Shown: positions 48,351 through 58,531 of the stretch, one piece after another
How positions within the stretch are numbered: position 1 is the first letter of the stretch
Layout of the letters: each line of letters starts with the position of its first letter
Source of the DNA: Artemisia argyi
Taxonomy: Eukaryota > Streptophyta > Magnoliopsida > Asterales > Asteraceae
Assembly: GCA_030686995.1 (NCBI GenBank)
Contig: CM060708.1
Span: forward strand, 260,528,044 to 260,592,043
Direction of reading: 5' to 3'
Length of the DNA stretch: 64,000 bases
Made by a program: the position numbers and the translations under genes
The notes under the pieces: model-generated
Database searches by the model: none
What the model was told of the DNA's origin: nothing
The model's input: the letters and a program-made list of their open reading frames with translations, nothing else

Positions 48351-48506
48351 TATGTATCAAGACAATTCAAATATATATTAAAACAAATTCAAATACAATA
48401 AAATTGAAATATATATAACTGAACCAAATATAAAAGTGGACATTCTTTTATACATCAAGGAGTCCTAGTCGGCTTACAATAGTTTCCTAAGTATCTATAA
48501 TCTTTT

Positions 48507-48850
48507 TCATAAGCAACTAGCAACTTCGAGCGGTCTTAATCTATGAGCAGTACCAACTTTCACTAGCAGTAGTAACTTTTGTACTAGAGGTAATAAATAC
48601 TTGGCACATTTTCTTTGAAGTTCATGAGCAACACTAAATCCATCTAAGCAATATTAACACAAACATGATCAGCAGTAATTCAAACAACATCATGAAGACT
48701 TTTAATCCAAAAGAATGAACATAATAATAAAATTTGCAGTTAAACTTACAAGTTTTTATCCATTGATCTAATCTCATCACCTGGATATAAAAGCCTTAAA
48801 AATGTAGGCTGCTGCATATCAACAATAACCACATCAGGATGAGAGCTGAA
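48507..48850 (-). pseudogene. Two exon-like fragments of an unrecognised gene
   Basis: Exon A (48850-48750) encodes words such as DVVIVDMQQPTF and LRLLYPGDEIRS and is bounded by TTCTAG and GTAAGT. Exon B starts after a TTGCTTAG acceptor at 48643 and encodes GFSVAHELQRKCAKYLLPLV, ending in TGA at 48507. Both read like real protein, but their reading phases do not match at the presumed junction, so a frame break is likely. I do not recognise the family. Its position behind CACTA-type subterminal repeats suggests a captured host gene fragment or decayed transposon gene. Confidence 0.4.
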
Positions 48851-48982
48851 CTAGAACATGTCAAAGCTCATAACATAACAGAACTAGATGAGCATACTGG
48901 AATAAAGTTCTTGATTAGATGCTAGAAAACCTTCCTCTCTAAAAAGTATGTGCTATATATATTGTTGACGGGTGCATCTATT

Positions 48983-49255
48983 CAGGGGCGGAGTTAGTAG
49001 GGTGACTAGTGGGTGCTGAGCCACCCATAATCAACCCACTTCATTCATTATTTACTTAGACTATGAGCCATTTTTCTACTAGTTTTTTACATTCAGCCAC
49101 CTTTATTTTATAGGCATACCTACAAAATTCAATAATGAATAACTTAAACAATAAAAAACAACACTATAGATTAAATTCTGAAACAATATTCATCACTATG
49201 ACTTGCCTTAAGCACGGTCGGCCCCCCTTAACTAAAAATCCTGGCTCCGCCCCTG
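48983..49255. mobile_element. hAT-type MITE, 273 bp
   Basis: The ends CAGGGGCGGAG and CTCCGCCCCTG are inverted repeats, and the flanking octamer CATCTATT is duplicated exactly (48975-48982 and 49256-49263). Eight-base duplications and CAGGGGCGGAG termini suit the hAT superfamily. Confidence 0.92.
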
Positions 49256-50195
49256 CATCTATTTTGTGGAAAACTATAAGGGGGGTTGAATAGTTTACCG
49301 CTTTTTAATGTCATATTTAACTTGAATATCTTTTAGAAAACTTTTCCGTTTGCTTAAAGATATAAACACAACGTTATATGTTTGATTCTTTGAAAAGTTT
49401 TTTATGTAAATAACAATTCTAACTTTACTAGTTTCATACATTAAAAAGCTTTGCTTGTGATGATCCTAACTTTGCTTGTTTAGTTATTTAAAAAGCTTTA
49501 CTTTTGTTTGAAGATACAAACACATCTTTACTTGTTTGGTTCTTTAAAAAGCTTTATATGTAACTAGCAATTCTAACTAAAGAACAACATGTAATAAGCA
49601 AAGATAAAGAAAGAAACGATCAAACCACAACACGATTGTTTATCGTGGTTCGGCTACAAGGACTCTTTTTCTTTGTCCTACATCCACACCCCGAGTTTCC
49701 AACTCGAGAGTTATAAGCACTAATCAACAAGCTCCTTTCACCGGCGGAGAAAACCTTTACAACGTTGCTTACACTTTTACCGACACTAAGCTAGATGTCG
49801 AGTTCTTTTACACGGGTACAACCACTCCCATCGTCGCTTACACTTTTACCGACACTAAGCTAGATGTCGAGTTCTTTACTAAGGGTACAACCACTCCTGT
49901 TAGTTCTTTTACAAAGGTACAACAACTCCCTATACACTACGTATTTTGAGGCCTAAAATACTAACCAATCACTTCTACATACATGACACAAATGAAGTAT
50001 AAACTACCAAAGCTTATACATGACCAAGCTACCAAGACTTGCAACTTTAGAGTTGAAGCTTGTAACTTCTTGAATGATCTTGTGAAGTCCCTTGCTACAT
50101 AAGAGAATTACACAAGACAAATGTTACTGAGTTAGTTTAGAGAGTATGTGAAAATATGTCCTAAAAGGGTGACTCAAAACTAACAAATGGTTTGG

Positions 50196-50203
50196 TATTT
50201 ATA
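50196..50203 (-). promoter_or_regulatory. TATA box of the 3' LTR
   Basis: TATAAATA on the minus strand lies just downstream of the GC-rich block at 50215-50290. Confidence 0.7.
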
Positions 50204-50214
50204 GCAAACCATTC

Positions 50215-50290
50215 TGCAGGTCTGGCGGATACGGCGGACCCCTCAGAAGGGTTCCGCCCGTGTATCTCCAGGGTACCGCCAGGGCTGCAG
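50215..50290 (-). promoter_or_regulatory. GC-rich palindromic block, LTR copy (3' LTR)
   Basis: In otherwise AT-rich DNA this block carries ctggcggtaccct, acgggcggaaccc, ggtccgcc and tccgccagacctgcag on the minus strand. It sits about 12 bases upstream of the LTR TATA box. Related blocks occur at 53192-53334 and 55484-55556. Confidence 0.65.
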
Positions 50291-50663
50291 TTGGTTTTTG
50301 CAATAAATCTTCCAAACCAAACAAGGTCACATCACATTACTTCTAGTCAAACACAAGACTTGCAAGCAAGCATAAGGTTAGTCAAACACTCTTTCTTACC
50401 ATAAATGTATATGGACAAAGCTTGCCCTAAATGTGATGTGACATTACTATTTTAAGAAATAAATGTGATGTGACAAGACACTTTCTAATTTAAGAAATAA
50501 AAACAATGTTTTGTTTAAAAGGAAATGTAAACCTTAGTTAAACAAGACTTAAACACTTAAAGTGATGATTTACTTATAGCTAAACTTCATACTTTGTCAT
50601 TAACAAAACTTAGCAAAGATCGTAAAATATAAATAACGTTTTTAGGCGATATTTGTATTAACA

Positions 50664-51044
50664 ATCTCCCCCTTTCTGCTGATGACAAAACATAAACTTT
50701 ATTTATAAGTAAGTCACTAGTTTTAGTGTTAAGTCTTATAAAGTTAGTATAAAAACTTGTTTTTGCAAGGATGAGATGATAAGCACAAGTTTATATAAAA
50801 TTTCCCCCTTTTTGTCGAAACAAAAAGAAGAGTAGCGAAGCGGAAGTAAGCACTTGCTCCCCCTTGGACGATACTCCCCCTAAATGGAGTGCCAAGAGAG
50901 GAGACATGGATTTTGAACCTACAAGAAAACGGTTAGTTGTCGCACAAGACAAGTCATGAAAGCATTTCATGTTTAAAACACAACTAAGAGTTGTGAAGTA
51001 GAATAATACACCACTCATGCTCCCCCTTGAATATTACTCCCCTA
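50664..51044 (-). repeat. Multiplied polypurine-tract region
   Basis: On the minus strand the true tract GAAAGGGGGAGAT (50664-50676) precedes the LTR. Further agggggaa/agggggag motifs occur near 50801, 50857, 50873, 51020 and 51036. Two of these lie in a direct repeat of about 90 bases (from 50856 and from 51019) sharing cctaaatggagt. Confidence 0.75.
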
Positions 51045-51516
51045 AATGGAGTATCAAGGAAGAAAACGTGGATAATGATCCTACAAAAAGAAAGGTTAGT
51101 TTCAAAAACACAATATATATGTATGGTACCATAGCAAGGTATAGTTCACTTATTATACCTAAATGGTCAACAAACAATCAAAACCTTGTAGTAGAATGAA
51201 ATTCATTTCATGTAAAATTTTGTCTTTTAAAGAAGTCAAAGACAAGAAATTTGGATGACACCATCCTACTTCAAAAAAAAATAAAGAAAAACTAAAAATA
51301 AACTAAGAATCATAAAAAGCTACAAGGAAATCATCATTTTCCTTAATGAGAAACATTTTCCAAAAACAAGGCTAAGGTTGTTTAAGGATGAAAATGTAGG
51401 TTGGAGGGTTGTAGCGGGCTTTATTTTGAAGGTTGAAGGGATGACACGGTTTTGGTTTGTTGGTTTAAATGGGAAACATTTTCCAAAAGAAACGGTTTTG
51501 TTTCATTTTGGAGACT

Positions 51517-52839
51517 CTAGGGTTGAGGTGTGTGAGACAAGGATTGTAGGAGATCCAAAATGTGGTTTAGTATAAACCTCATTTCTTCGGATAGCTCACG
51601 AATTTCTTTTCGACACCCTTCACTAATGTGAGAGGTTCTTTCGCAATGATTGCAATCATGGCGGGGAAAGTTTGGTGGAAGAGTTGTTTGATATGTTGAT
51701 GTTGGTGGTGGATGGTTTGAACTTGAAGGAGCAAAGGTGGATGGTTGAGTAGTGTTTTTGCTTCCCTCATTTGTTGAGTGAAGTGTTGTTTGTAAAACCA
51801 TAATATGGTTGATTTGAGACTCAACCATACGTTTGAATGCATGAAGGTGGTTTAAATGAGTGTCAATCTCATTATGAAGGTTTGGAGGTTTTTCCCATAT
51901 GGATGCTTCTATTTTCTTATAAGAAGAAAGTAGAGATTCAAATTGTTGGGAAGGTTCTTGTGGTGATGGTTGTTGTTGTTGTGGTGGTTGTTGGTTTTGA
52001 ATAAGATGGTGGAAGCTTGCTTCGCCGGAAGGATTGCCATGAAGGTCTTTATAAATTGGGTGAAACACAAATGATTGTGAGTGGGTATGACCTTGATCAT
52101 TTGGAAAAATGGATGGTCTATCATAACGGTAAGCCAACCGTTCTAGTAATGATGGTTGATGGGGTTCATCATCTAGTTGCTCACTAGGTTGTTGTTGGGT
52201 TTCCATTTGAGCAATGGTGTCAAAGAGTGACAAGGATGGTGGACTTGATGATTTGGGTGATAGGTCTTCTAATGTTTCCAAATAGGGTAGTGGTGATGTT
52301 GGAGGTGTATGGAAAAGTTCCATTGGTGTAGGTGTTGGTGATTGAGGTGATGGAGTTTTTGATGGTTGAGCTTGTTGAGAAGGTGATGATGAATCACTTG
52401 AAGGTCTAGTTGTTGGAGGAATGGTGGCCATGTTTGTGTAGCAATGTGTTGGAGAGGGTGTTGGAGTATCAAGATTAAGCAATTCTTGAAAGGTAATTAC
52501 ATTGGTATTACAATGTGTTGGGGATTGTGTTGAGGTAGTGAGGTTAAGGAAATCTTGGATAGGTGAAGAAATGTTAAGCGAAGCATCACTTGAATAAGAT
52601 GAGCTTGACTTGACGGTTTTGTTGAAGCAACAAGGTTTAACACTAATTCTAGTGGTTTTTGAGAAGGATTTTGATGACTTGGATGATGTGTTGGATTTTG
52701 TCATTTCAAAGGTGTGGTTTTGATGTTTTGAGAGAAGAAGTTTTAATGGTGATGGTGTGATTTGAATTGTTGCAAAACTTTCAAATTTATAGGATGAAGG
52801 AGATGTTGAAATGAGTGTTTGGATTTGATGTTCTACCAT
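51517..52839 (-). CDS. Retroelement ORF, 440 aa, low-complexity with C-terminal CCHC zinc knuckle
   Basis: It is an intact ATG-to-stop frame of unknown function in the 3' part of the element. Residues 1-110 are Ser/Thr/Lys-rich; about 110-330 are Pro/Ser/Gln-rich (runs such as QQPPQQQQPSPQEP). A segment near 300-345 looks helical, and CNHCERTSHISEGC at about residues 396-409 is an exact C-x2-C-x4-H-x4-C knuckle. A short helical tail follows (EIRELSEEMRFILNHIL). The knuckle suggests RNA or DNA binding, as in Gag, but no capsid domain is seen. A related GC-rich block to that of the LTR promoter lies about 350 bases upstream. A long open frame in a low-complexity region could be partly fortuitous; the knuckle argues against that. 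Confidence 0.6.
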   Translation of the reverse strand: MVEHQIQTLISTSPSSYKFESFATIQITPSPLKLLLSKHQNHTFEMTKSNTSSKSSKSFSKTTRISVKPCCFNKTVKSSSSYSSDASLNISSPIQDFLNLTTSTQSPTHCNTNVITFQELLNLDTPTPSPTHCYTNMATIPPTTRPSSDSSSPSQQAQPSKTPSPQSPTPTPMELFHTPPTSPLPYLETLEDLSPKSSSPPSLSLFDTIAQMETQQQPSEQLDDEPHQPSLLERLAYRYDRPSIFPNDQGHTHSQSFVFHPIYKDLHGNPSGEASFHHLIQNQQPPQQQQPSPQEPSQQFESLLSSYKKIEASIWEKPPNLHNEIDTHLNHLHAFKRMVESQINHIMVLQTTLHSTNEGSKNTTQPSTFAPSSSNHPPPTSTYQTTLPPNFPRHDCNHCERTSHISEGCRKEIRELSEEMRFILNHILDLLQSLSHTPQP

Positions 52840-53191
52840 TCAAAGATTGAGGTTTCAAATGATTTACAAAGTTTTCATGAATATGTCAAATCAATGCATG
52901 TCAATCCAATGGAATAAGGTGGAGTGAAAGACCAACATATGCACTCAATGCTTTGTGATCATGGGATGTGACTTGGTTGAAAATGTTTCAATGGTTTGAA
53001 GGATCCTTTAAAAGGGTTCCTTGGGTTAGTTATGTTTGAATTTGAATTTTTGGAGGGAAGTGGCTTCCTAATTGTTTTAGTGAGTGAGAGTTGTTCTAAT
53101 ATGGTTATTGGAGTTAATGGAAGATGTTTCTCACTTAGGATAATGGTTTAACACTTTACAAGTTTTGGACTTAAGAAAAATGAAAAAAATT

Positions 53192-53334
53192 TCTGCAGGT
53201 GTCTGGCGGAATCCTCACAATACACAGGCGGAACCCTGTTTTGGGTTCCGTCTGGTCCGTTGGGCCAATTCTGGGTTACCCAGAAATTACACTGGCGGAA
53301 CCCAATTTTGGGTACCGCCAGATCCGCCAGTGCT
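53192..53334 (-). promoter_or_regulatory. GC-rich palindromic block upstream of the 440-codon ORF
   Basis: It shares ggcggtaccc, gggttccgcc, cggaaccc and tccgccaga...cctgcag with the LTR block, in the same orientation. It contains two hairpins with arms ggcgg.accc / gggttccgcc. A T-rich stretch follows. A role as an internal promoter is inferred. Confidence 0.5.
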
Positions 53335-53688
53335 GAAAAAATTGGCAGTCCGCGATTTTGACCCGCGAGACGATTTTCAAATTTTTCGAAAACTCCTAAA
53401 ATCAAAAAGATAATGTATATCTAGTTAGGCAATGTAAAAATTGAACATGTAAATACACATATCATAGGACTTTGACCTTAAGGTCAAGAATTTCACTATA
53501 CTTAGTGAAAATTGCTATAAGCATAAAAAGTTGACAATCACCTCAAACATTGTCATTATGCATAAAAGTTCATACAAACATAATCCGACAAACGTAATAA
53601 AAGATGAACATGAAAGACAAACAAATTACGTAGTTTAACACATAAATGGTTCTTAAAGCATTTATAAGCCAAACACTCCTTAATCTTC

Positions 53689-54805
53689 TCACAACCGGTC
53701 TATCTTCTTATTGAGCTTGTTTAGGTACCTTCCAAAGCATTTGAACATTCCTTTGATTTGCTTGAACTCTTCGGATGCATTGTCAATGGCGGGGAGTGCT
53801 TGAAGGTATTCTAAAGGAGGTAACTTAGAGTTAGGAAGTTTATCGTCCTCGCTCATGCCGGATGATGATGATGATGGTGTAGGTGATCGAGTACGTTTGC
53901 CCTTACCTTTGAAAACTCGTTTATCACTTAAAGGAACGAAGATGTGAGGAACGAGAGAATTGTCAAGGCGCATTCCATTATCGTTAAGAGAAATGGGTGA
54001 GATTGCTCTAAAGAGGCGGGTAAGAAGCATTCCATAGGGAAGAGCGGTTGTTCCAACTAAGGGTATGTCGGCCATTCTTTTGGCTAGGTAGTAGGCTAAG
54101 TTGAAGGGTTGACCGGTGGAAATGCTATAGAACATGTAGCAAAGACATGTGTTGATATGATCTCTATTTCCTATGGTACTTATGACGTTAGCTCTAAGAA
54201 TTTCTTCCCACTTCTTAAATTGTGGTTTAAGCTCATTGAGCTCCATACCAAAAGGATCCTTATCTACAATATTCCCCGAACGATTCACCCTAGTGGTAGA
54301 GGTTCTAATAAAGAGATGTTCCTTAATAGTTTCCTTACTAGCAAGAGGTGTGTCGTATGGATAAAACGCTCAATAGAATCAAGACTTGAAATGGGCCACT
54401 TATCCGTGTAGAGGCAAGTTCCCTAATTTGGGACACCAAGAATGATAGCTAAGTCTTTTAAATCTATGTCATGTGGTATTTGATTGGTTGTGAAGTTTAA
54501 TAATATCTTACCAACAACACTTGTGGAAAGGTTTACAGTTGCATAGAATTCTAAGATGAACCTAGGACAAATTGGCTCATCTATATCAAGGAGACAATCA
54601 AAGTTGATTTCGGCAAAGTTTTGGCGAATGGATGTTCCTTCTAGAAAGGATGGATCAATGGTTCTACCTTCGTGAACATAGCGTTTTTCTAGTGCCTTAA
54701 AGGTTTCTACTTGAACGGGGTTGAGACCTTTGGTCCTATGGTGTTTGGACATGTACTTAAGGGTTTCCTTGTGATCGGATTTATATACGGGAGGTATGTT
54801 GATTC
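53689..54805 (-). pseudogene. Retroelement-associated ORF (plant transposon-protein type), broken
   Basis: From a first ATG at 54752 (MSKHHRTKG) the frame encodes ICPRFILEFYATV and LKDLAIILGVP, stops at TAG 54425-54423, reads on in frame, and shifts near 54360 into the frame that encodes KKWEEILRANVI, CLCYMFYSISTGQPFNL and PYGMLLTRLF, ending at 53689. The wording resembles a family found in many plant retroelements and annotated as putative plant transposon protein (I think Pfam Transposase_32). The basic stretch KGKGKRTRS with a Ser run may be a nuclear signal. Its function is unknown. A minus-strand acceptor TTTTCTAG ends at 54806, so an upstream leader exon is likely. Confidence 0.6.
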
Positions 54806-55339
54806 CTAGAAAACACAAAATTATATGTTAATGACTTTTAACAATGTGGATGTTCTAATGTGTTCCTATATGCAAACAATGTGGAGACTTGGTTATCTTG
54901 ACTCATTTTGATTCCCAAATTGTTTTGTTATGCAAATTTTGTTATAAAAACAAAAGATAACCAACACTCTCCCAATTGAATGTGTCTTCGATTGAATGTA
55001 CATGAAAATACATATTAGTTATGTATCCCCTTTAGCATTCAAGAGATAGTATGCAAGTGATGTTTTAATGATGTTTTTCATTTGTTTTAACAATGTGGTG
55101 ATGAATCATGTTCTAGTCTTGGATGCAATTTTTGATAGACAATGCACTTGGTGTGTTTGGCAAATCAAAGTAACAACAAAAAGGATACAATTCTTAACTA
55201 ATGAAAGACATAATCGACTAGCCACCAAGTTTTTCATGAATCAAGTAGTTTTATGAATAAACCCTAAGATTCTAGTTAATGATTGTAAACAAGAATGTTA
55301 TACTTGAATCAAAAATGCAATTGTGATTAGAATACTTAC
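54806..55339 (-). other. Candidate intron in the leader of the broken ORF
   Basis: A perfect-looking donor GTAAGTATT begins at 55339 and an acceptor TTTTCTAG ends at 54806 (534 bp). Joining them would put an untranslated first exon in front of the ATG at 54752. Splicing is inferred. Confidence 0.45.
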
Positions 55340-55483
55340 AAAGTTAGTTGGATTTGAAGAGATTGGATTAAAAGCCCTAAAATTCGTATGCTTATGTGTT
55401 TTTGAAAGGGTGATGGCTGTTTGAAAGTGAATGATTAAGTTAAGAGGGTGTTTGGTTTTGAAATTAAAAATAAAACAATCTGT

Positions 55484-55556
55484 GGCTTTGGCGGACCAGG
55501 CGAAACCAAAAAGTGGGTTCCGCCCGTATGGTCTGAGGGTACCGTGGGTGCTGCTG
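55484..55556 (-). promoter_or_regulatory. GC-rich palindromic block upstream of the leader exon
   Basis: On the minus strand cacggtaccct, atacgggcggaaccca and ctggtccgcc align in order and spacing with the LTR block (50290-50215). An AT-rich stretch follows, then the putative first exon. Confidence 0.55.
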
Positions 55557-55559
55557 GGA

Positions 55560-57467
55560 AAAAATTCAAAAGGTATTGTCTTGACTTTTGTGGTTTTATC
55601 CTAATATTCAAAACTAAGGTTTTAGGTCTTATGAGTCCTTGACTAAGCCTAGGGATGATGAATGCTTCTCATTCAAGAGGTTTTGTGAAAACGTTGATAG
55701 AATGGTTAACGAATACGACTTTCTTAGTTAAGATGTTCCTCAATGAACATTTTTACCAAGACGATGATGATGGATCACAATATGTCAATTAAGAACATAA
55801 TGGATTGAATTGTTGCTGAAGTCGATGCTTCCTTTGTTGAAGGGATAACAATGTTGATTAGATGAATTCCGTTGTCGACGTGAGTTAACTTGTTCAAGTG
55901 GAGCTTGTTGATGTGCTTCTCCATCCGAAACTAATTTGAGAACCTTACGTGTTTTGGAGAATCATTGGGTAAGTAAGTACAAAAGTGCAAGTACCACTTG
56001 TGCTTTTCTTATCAACTTATTACCGACATAATTCCATTTGGCATGCACTATGGTTTCTATTCCCGTTCTTTTGGGATACCATAATCCTAGTTGTGTAGCA
56101 CCTCATGATGTATCCAAACAAGCTCAACTAAAGAGTTGTTTAAGAATCTTCTTTAACACGAGCACATAAATAAATGCTAAACATAATGTTGGATCTAATT
56201 GTTATGAGAACAAGTAGTCTTCCGAACATTTCTCTACGTTTAGTTTTACCTACGGATTTACTAATCTCATTCTTGATAAGTCATCAATAACTTAACCATT
56301 GAGAACAAGAGAGTAATTAGGAATGTCTTTGAGTTAAAATCCCTTGCTTTTGGAGCTTGCTTTTATTATCAAAAAGACTTTCAAAAATTGACACTTATAA
56401 TCACATGATTACTTCGAAAACTTATTTTATTTCACTAGTTGTTTTACTATAAATTCCAAAGACTGTTATTGTTGAATTTGCTTAGACATAACTATGACCT
56501 GTAAATCATGTTTTATAACTTATGTCAATTTTTCTTTATTCAATGTTTGACTCAAGGTGAGAAGATGTTATTTTGTACTTTTATTCTTAATGTTTTACAC
56601 AACAAACTTGTCTTGCCATCATTGGACTTTCGACTAAGTCATCATCTACCAAAGATGATATCTTAGAAGCAGGAGATTACTTGTTAAATGTTATATTCAA
56701 CGACTCCTCGACTTTTTGGGTTTTCTTACTTAAGACACTAAGAACTCTACTTGTTTTGAAAAAATCCAAGAGGTACAACATCATAAGACTAAGTGTCACA
56801 TTTGATGTGTAAATCCTAGATGTTGAAAACTCATTATCCTCCACACATTCTAATGTATGCTAATGTGATTTATTTCACCTTGTGTGTTTTATGTGAGATT
56901 ATCATAAAGGAGTGATCGAAGAAGAACACAATTTAAGACTCAAAGTATGATGTTTGAGAAAGTTGTTTAACAAAGGTTTGTTTTGCAAGCATCACAAAAG
57001 TGTTAGACATTTTAACACTTAGGAAATTCTTAGTTAGCTCACTTGTAAGCAAGAGTTGAGTGAGACTCACTCAAGAGTTTCTCGTGTTTATCTCTTGATG
57101 GTTAAAGAACCAAAACACCTTATATCTCCTACTAGTACTAAAGACGAAATCCCTTGTTGCATAGAATCTAATCTTAGTTATTACTAATAGCAGGTAAACA
57201 CTTTAGAGTATTACTAATAACACATGTTCCAACACACAATGCTAGAAACAAGAGGCATTCAAAGTCAAGTTGAAGTAATGCGTACCTTTTAAATTGCATA
57301 GAGATGCTATTAAGAGGATAAACACTACGCGTAAAATCTTGGTTTGATGACACGCTTTGAAACTCGATTACTCATGTATCCAAGAAGGTTAGATAATCAT
57401 ATAAAGGCATAGAGCATGATAATCTTAATCCTTTTATCATAAGTTCCTATTAGAGATTGAGTTATTT
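55560..57467 (-). other. Non-coding middle of the element
   Basis: About 1.9 kb where pol would be expected. All frames are closed and I see no integrase, reverse transcriptase or RNase H words. Confidence 0.65.
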
Positions 57468-58445
57468 CTAAATCTCTCTTCTATGTTTGACAAATTTTAC
57501 TTGTTTTGTTTTACTAGTTGATGGTGCTTTTGAGTTAAATCCTAATCCGGTTTTATCTTTAAACAATCTTTGACTCCTCAACAATCTTTCAAGAGATTTT
57601 GAGCTTTCATCAAATTTAACTAATAATTTTCTTTTCTCATTTTGCCTTTTAATCTTATGTTTGTAATCTAGACACAATTTACATTCTAGATCAATTTCAA
57701 CTTTACTTTCATTTCTAGACATTTTATCTTCTAACAAGATTTCCTTTTCAAAGATATTCTTAAAAGATTTTGAAGACTCATTCTTGAAGATAGTTTTTAG
57801 GTCCATGTTGTATAAACGTTTAGACTTATTTTCTATTTTAGAAAACTCTAGGATAAATTTGTCAAGGCAAAAGTGTTTGGTTTCAAAATGTACCTTGCTT
57901 GATGTTTTATCTAGTTGAGAATCACAAACCGGATGGTTGGCTTCATCTTCATCCGTGTTATTCCATGAATCGTAAGCAAGTCCACAAAGAGCTCGACATG
58001 AGTAATCATCTTCACTTACACCTTCATTTAAAACATTTAAACTAGTAGCACATGCATTCATCTCAACTAAAAGTCAATAAATTAATGTATCTAAGACTTC
58101 TAATACATATGTGAGATCAAATTGATCATCTTTGACTTGACATATCTCTTGATGAAAGTTTAACATATTTTTCCAAATATCATTAGCCGTTTGACAAAAG
58201 TACATTCTTTCATATTCGGTACCAAAACTTTATAAATCATTATTTTAGCTTTAGTATTTTTATCAAGTTTAAGATAGTTATCTTGGTTTTCAAAAACTTG
58301 TTTTCTTTGGTTTGAAATCACCAAAAGAAATAATATGCCAAAGATCTTGATCAATTGATTTCACATAGTTTTCAAAATTACTTTTCCATTAAAGTAAGTT
58401 TTCTTATACAAATAGCGGTGGGTTTTGAATAGGTTGCCCTTCTTT
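57468..58445 (-). pseudogene. Sirevirus-type gag remnant
   Basis: The clear part is 58061-57468 (197 codons), with a Lys/Glu-rich coiled-coil-like stretch, a CLCL/CLDYKHKIKRQNEK segment and KSLERLLRSQ...KTGLGFN, typical of the C-terminal half of Sirevirus gag. Upstream (58440-58070) broken frames keep words like EYERMYFCQTANDIW of the N-terminal gag domain. The central gag, including any zinc knuckle, is deleted, so it is non-functional as gag. Confidence 0.7.
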
Positions 58446-58516
58446 GAGATTTTCAAAATCCATGGATCGATCCAAGTTTTAAAATACATTCTATTTTAAA
58501 GATCTTGAGTAACATA

Positions 58517-58529
58517 GCTCTTGATGCCA
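58517..58529 (-). other. Primer-binding site of the non-autonomous element
   Basis: TGGCATCAAGAGC on the minus strand lies two bases after the 5' LTR, a variant of TGGTATCAGAGC. Confidence 0.7.
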
Positions 58530-58531
58530 AT

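Larger units (their letters stand above)
49265..50663 (-). repeat. 3' LTR of the non-autonomous element (1399 bp)
   Basis: It is equal in length to 58532-59930, with a modest number of substitutions. Inside it a unit containing cgcttacacttttaccgaca repeats twice (about 49763 and 49833). Confidence 0.95.

Noticed and set aside
50192..50404. 70-codon ORF, repeated at 59459-59671
   Set aside because: It lies across the LTR TATA box and GC-rich block on the strand opposite to transcription.
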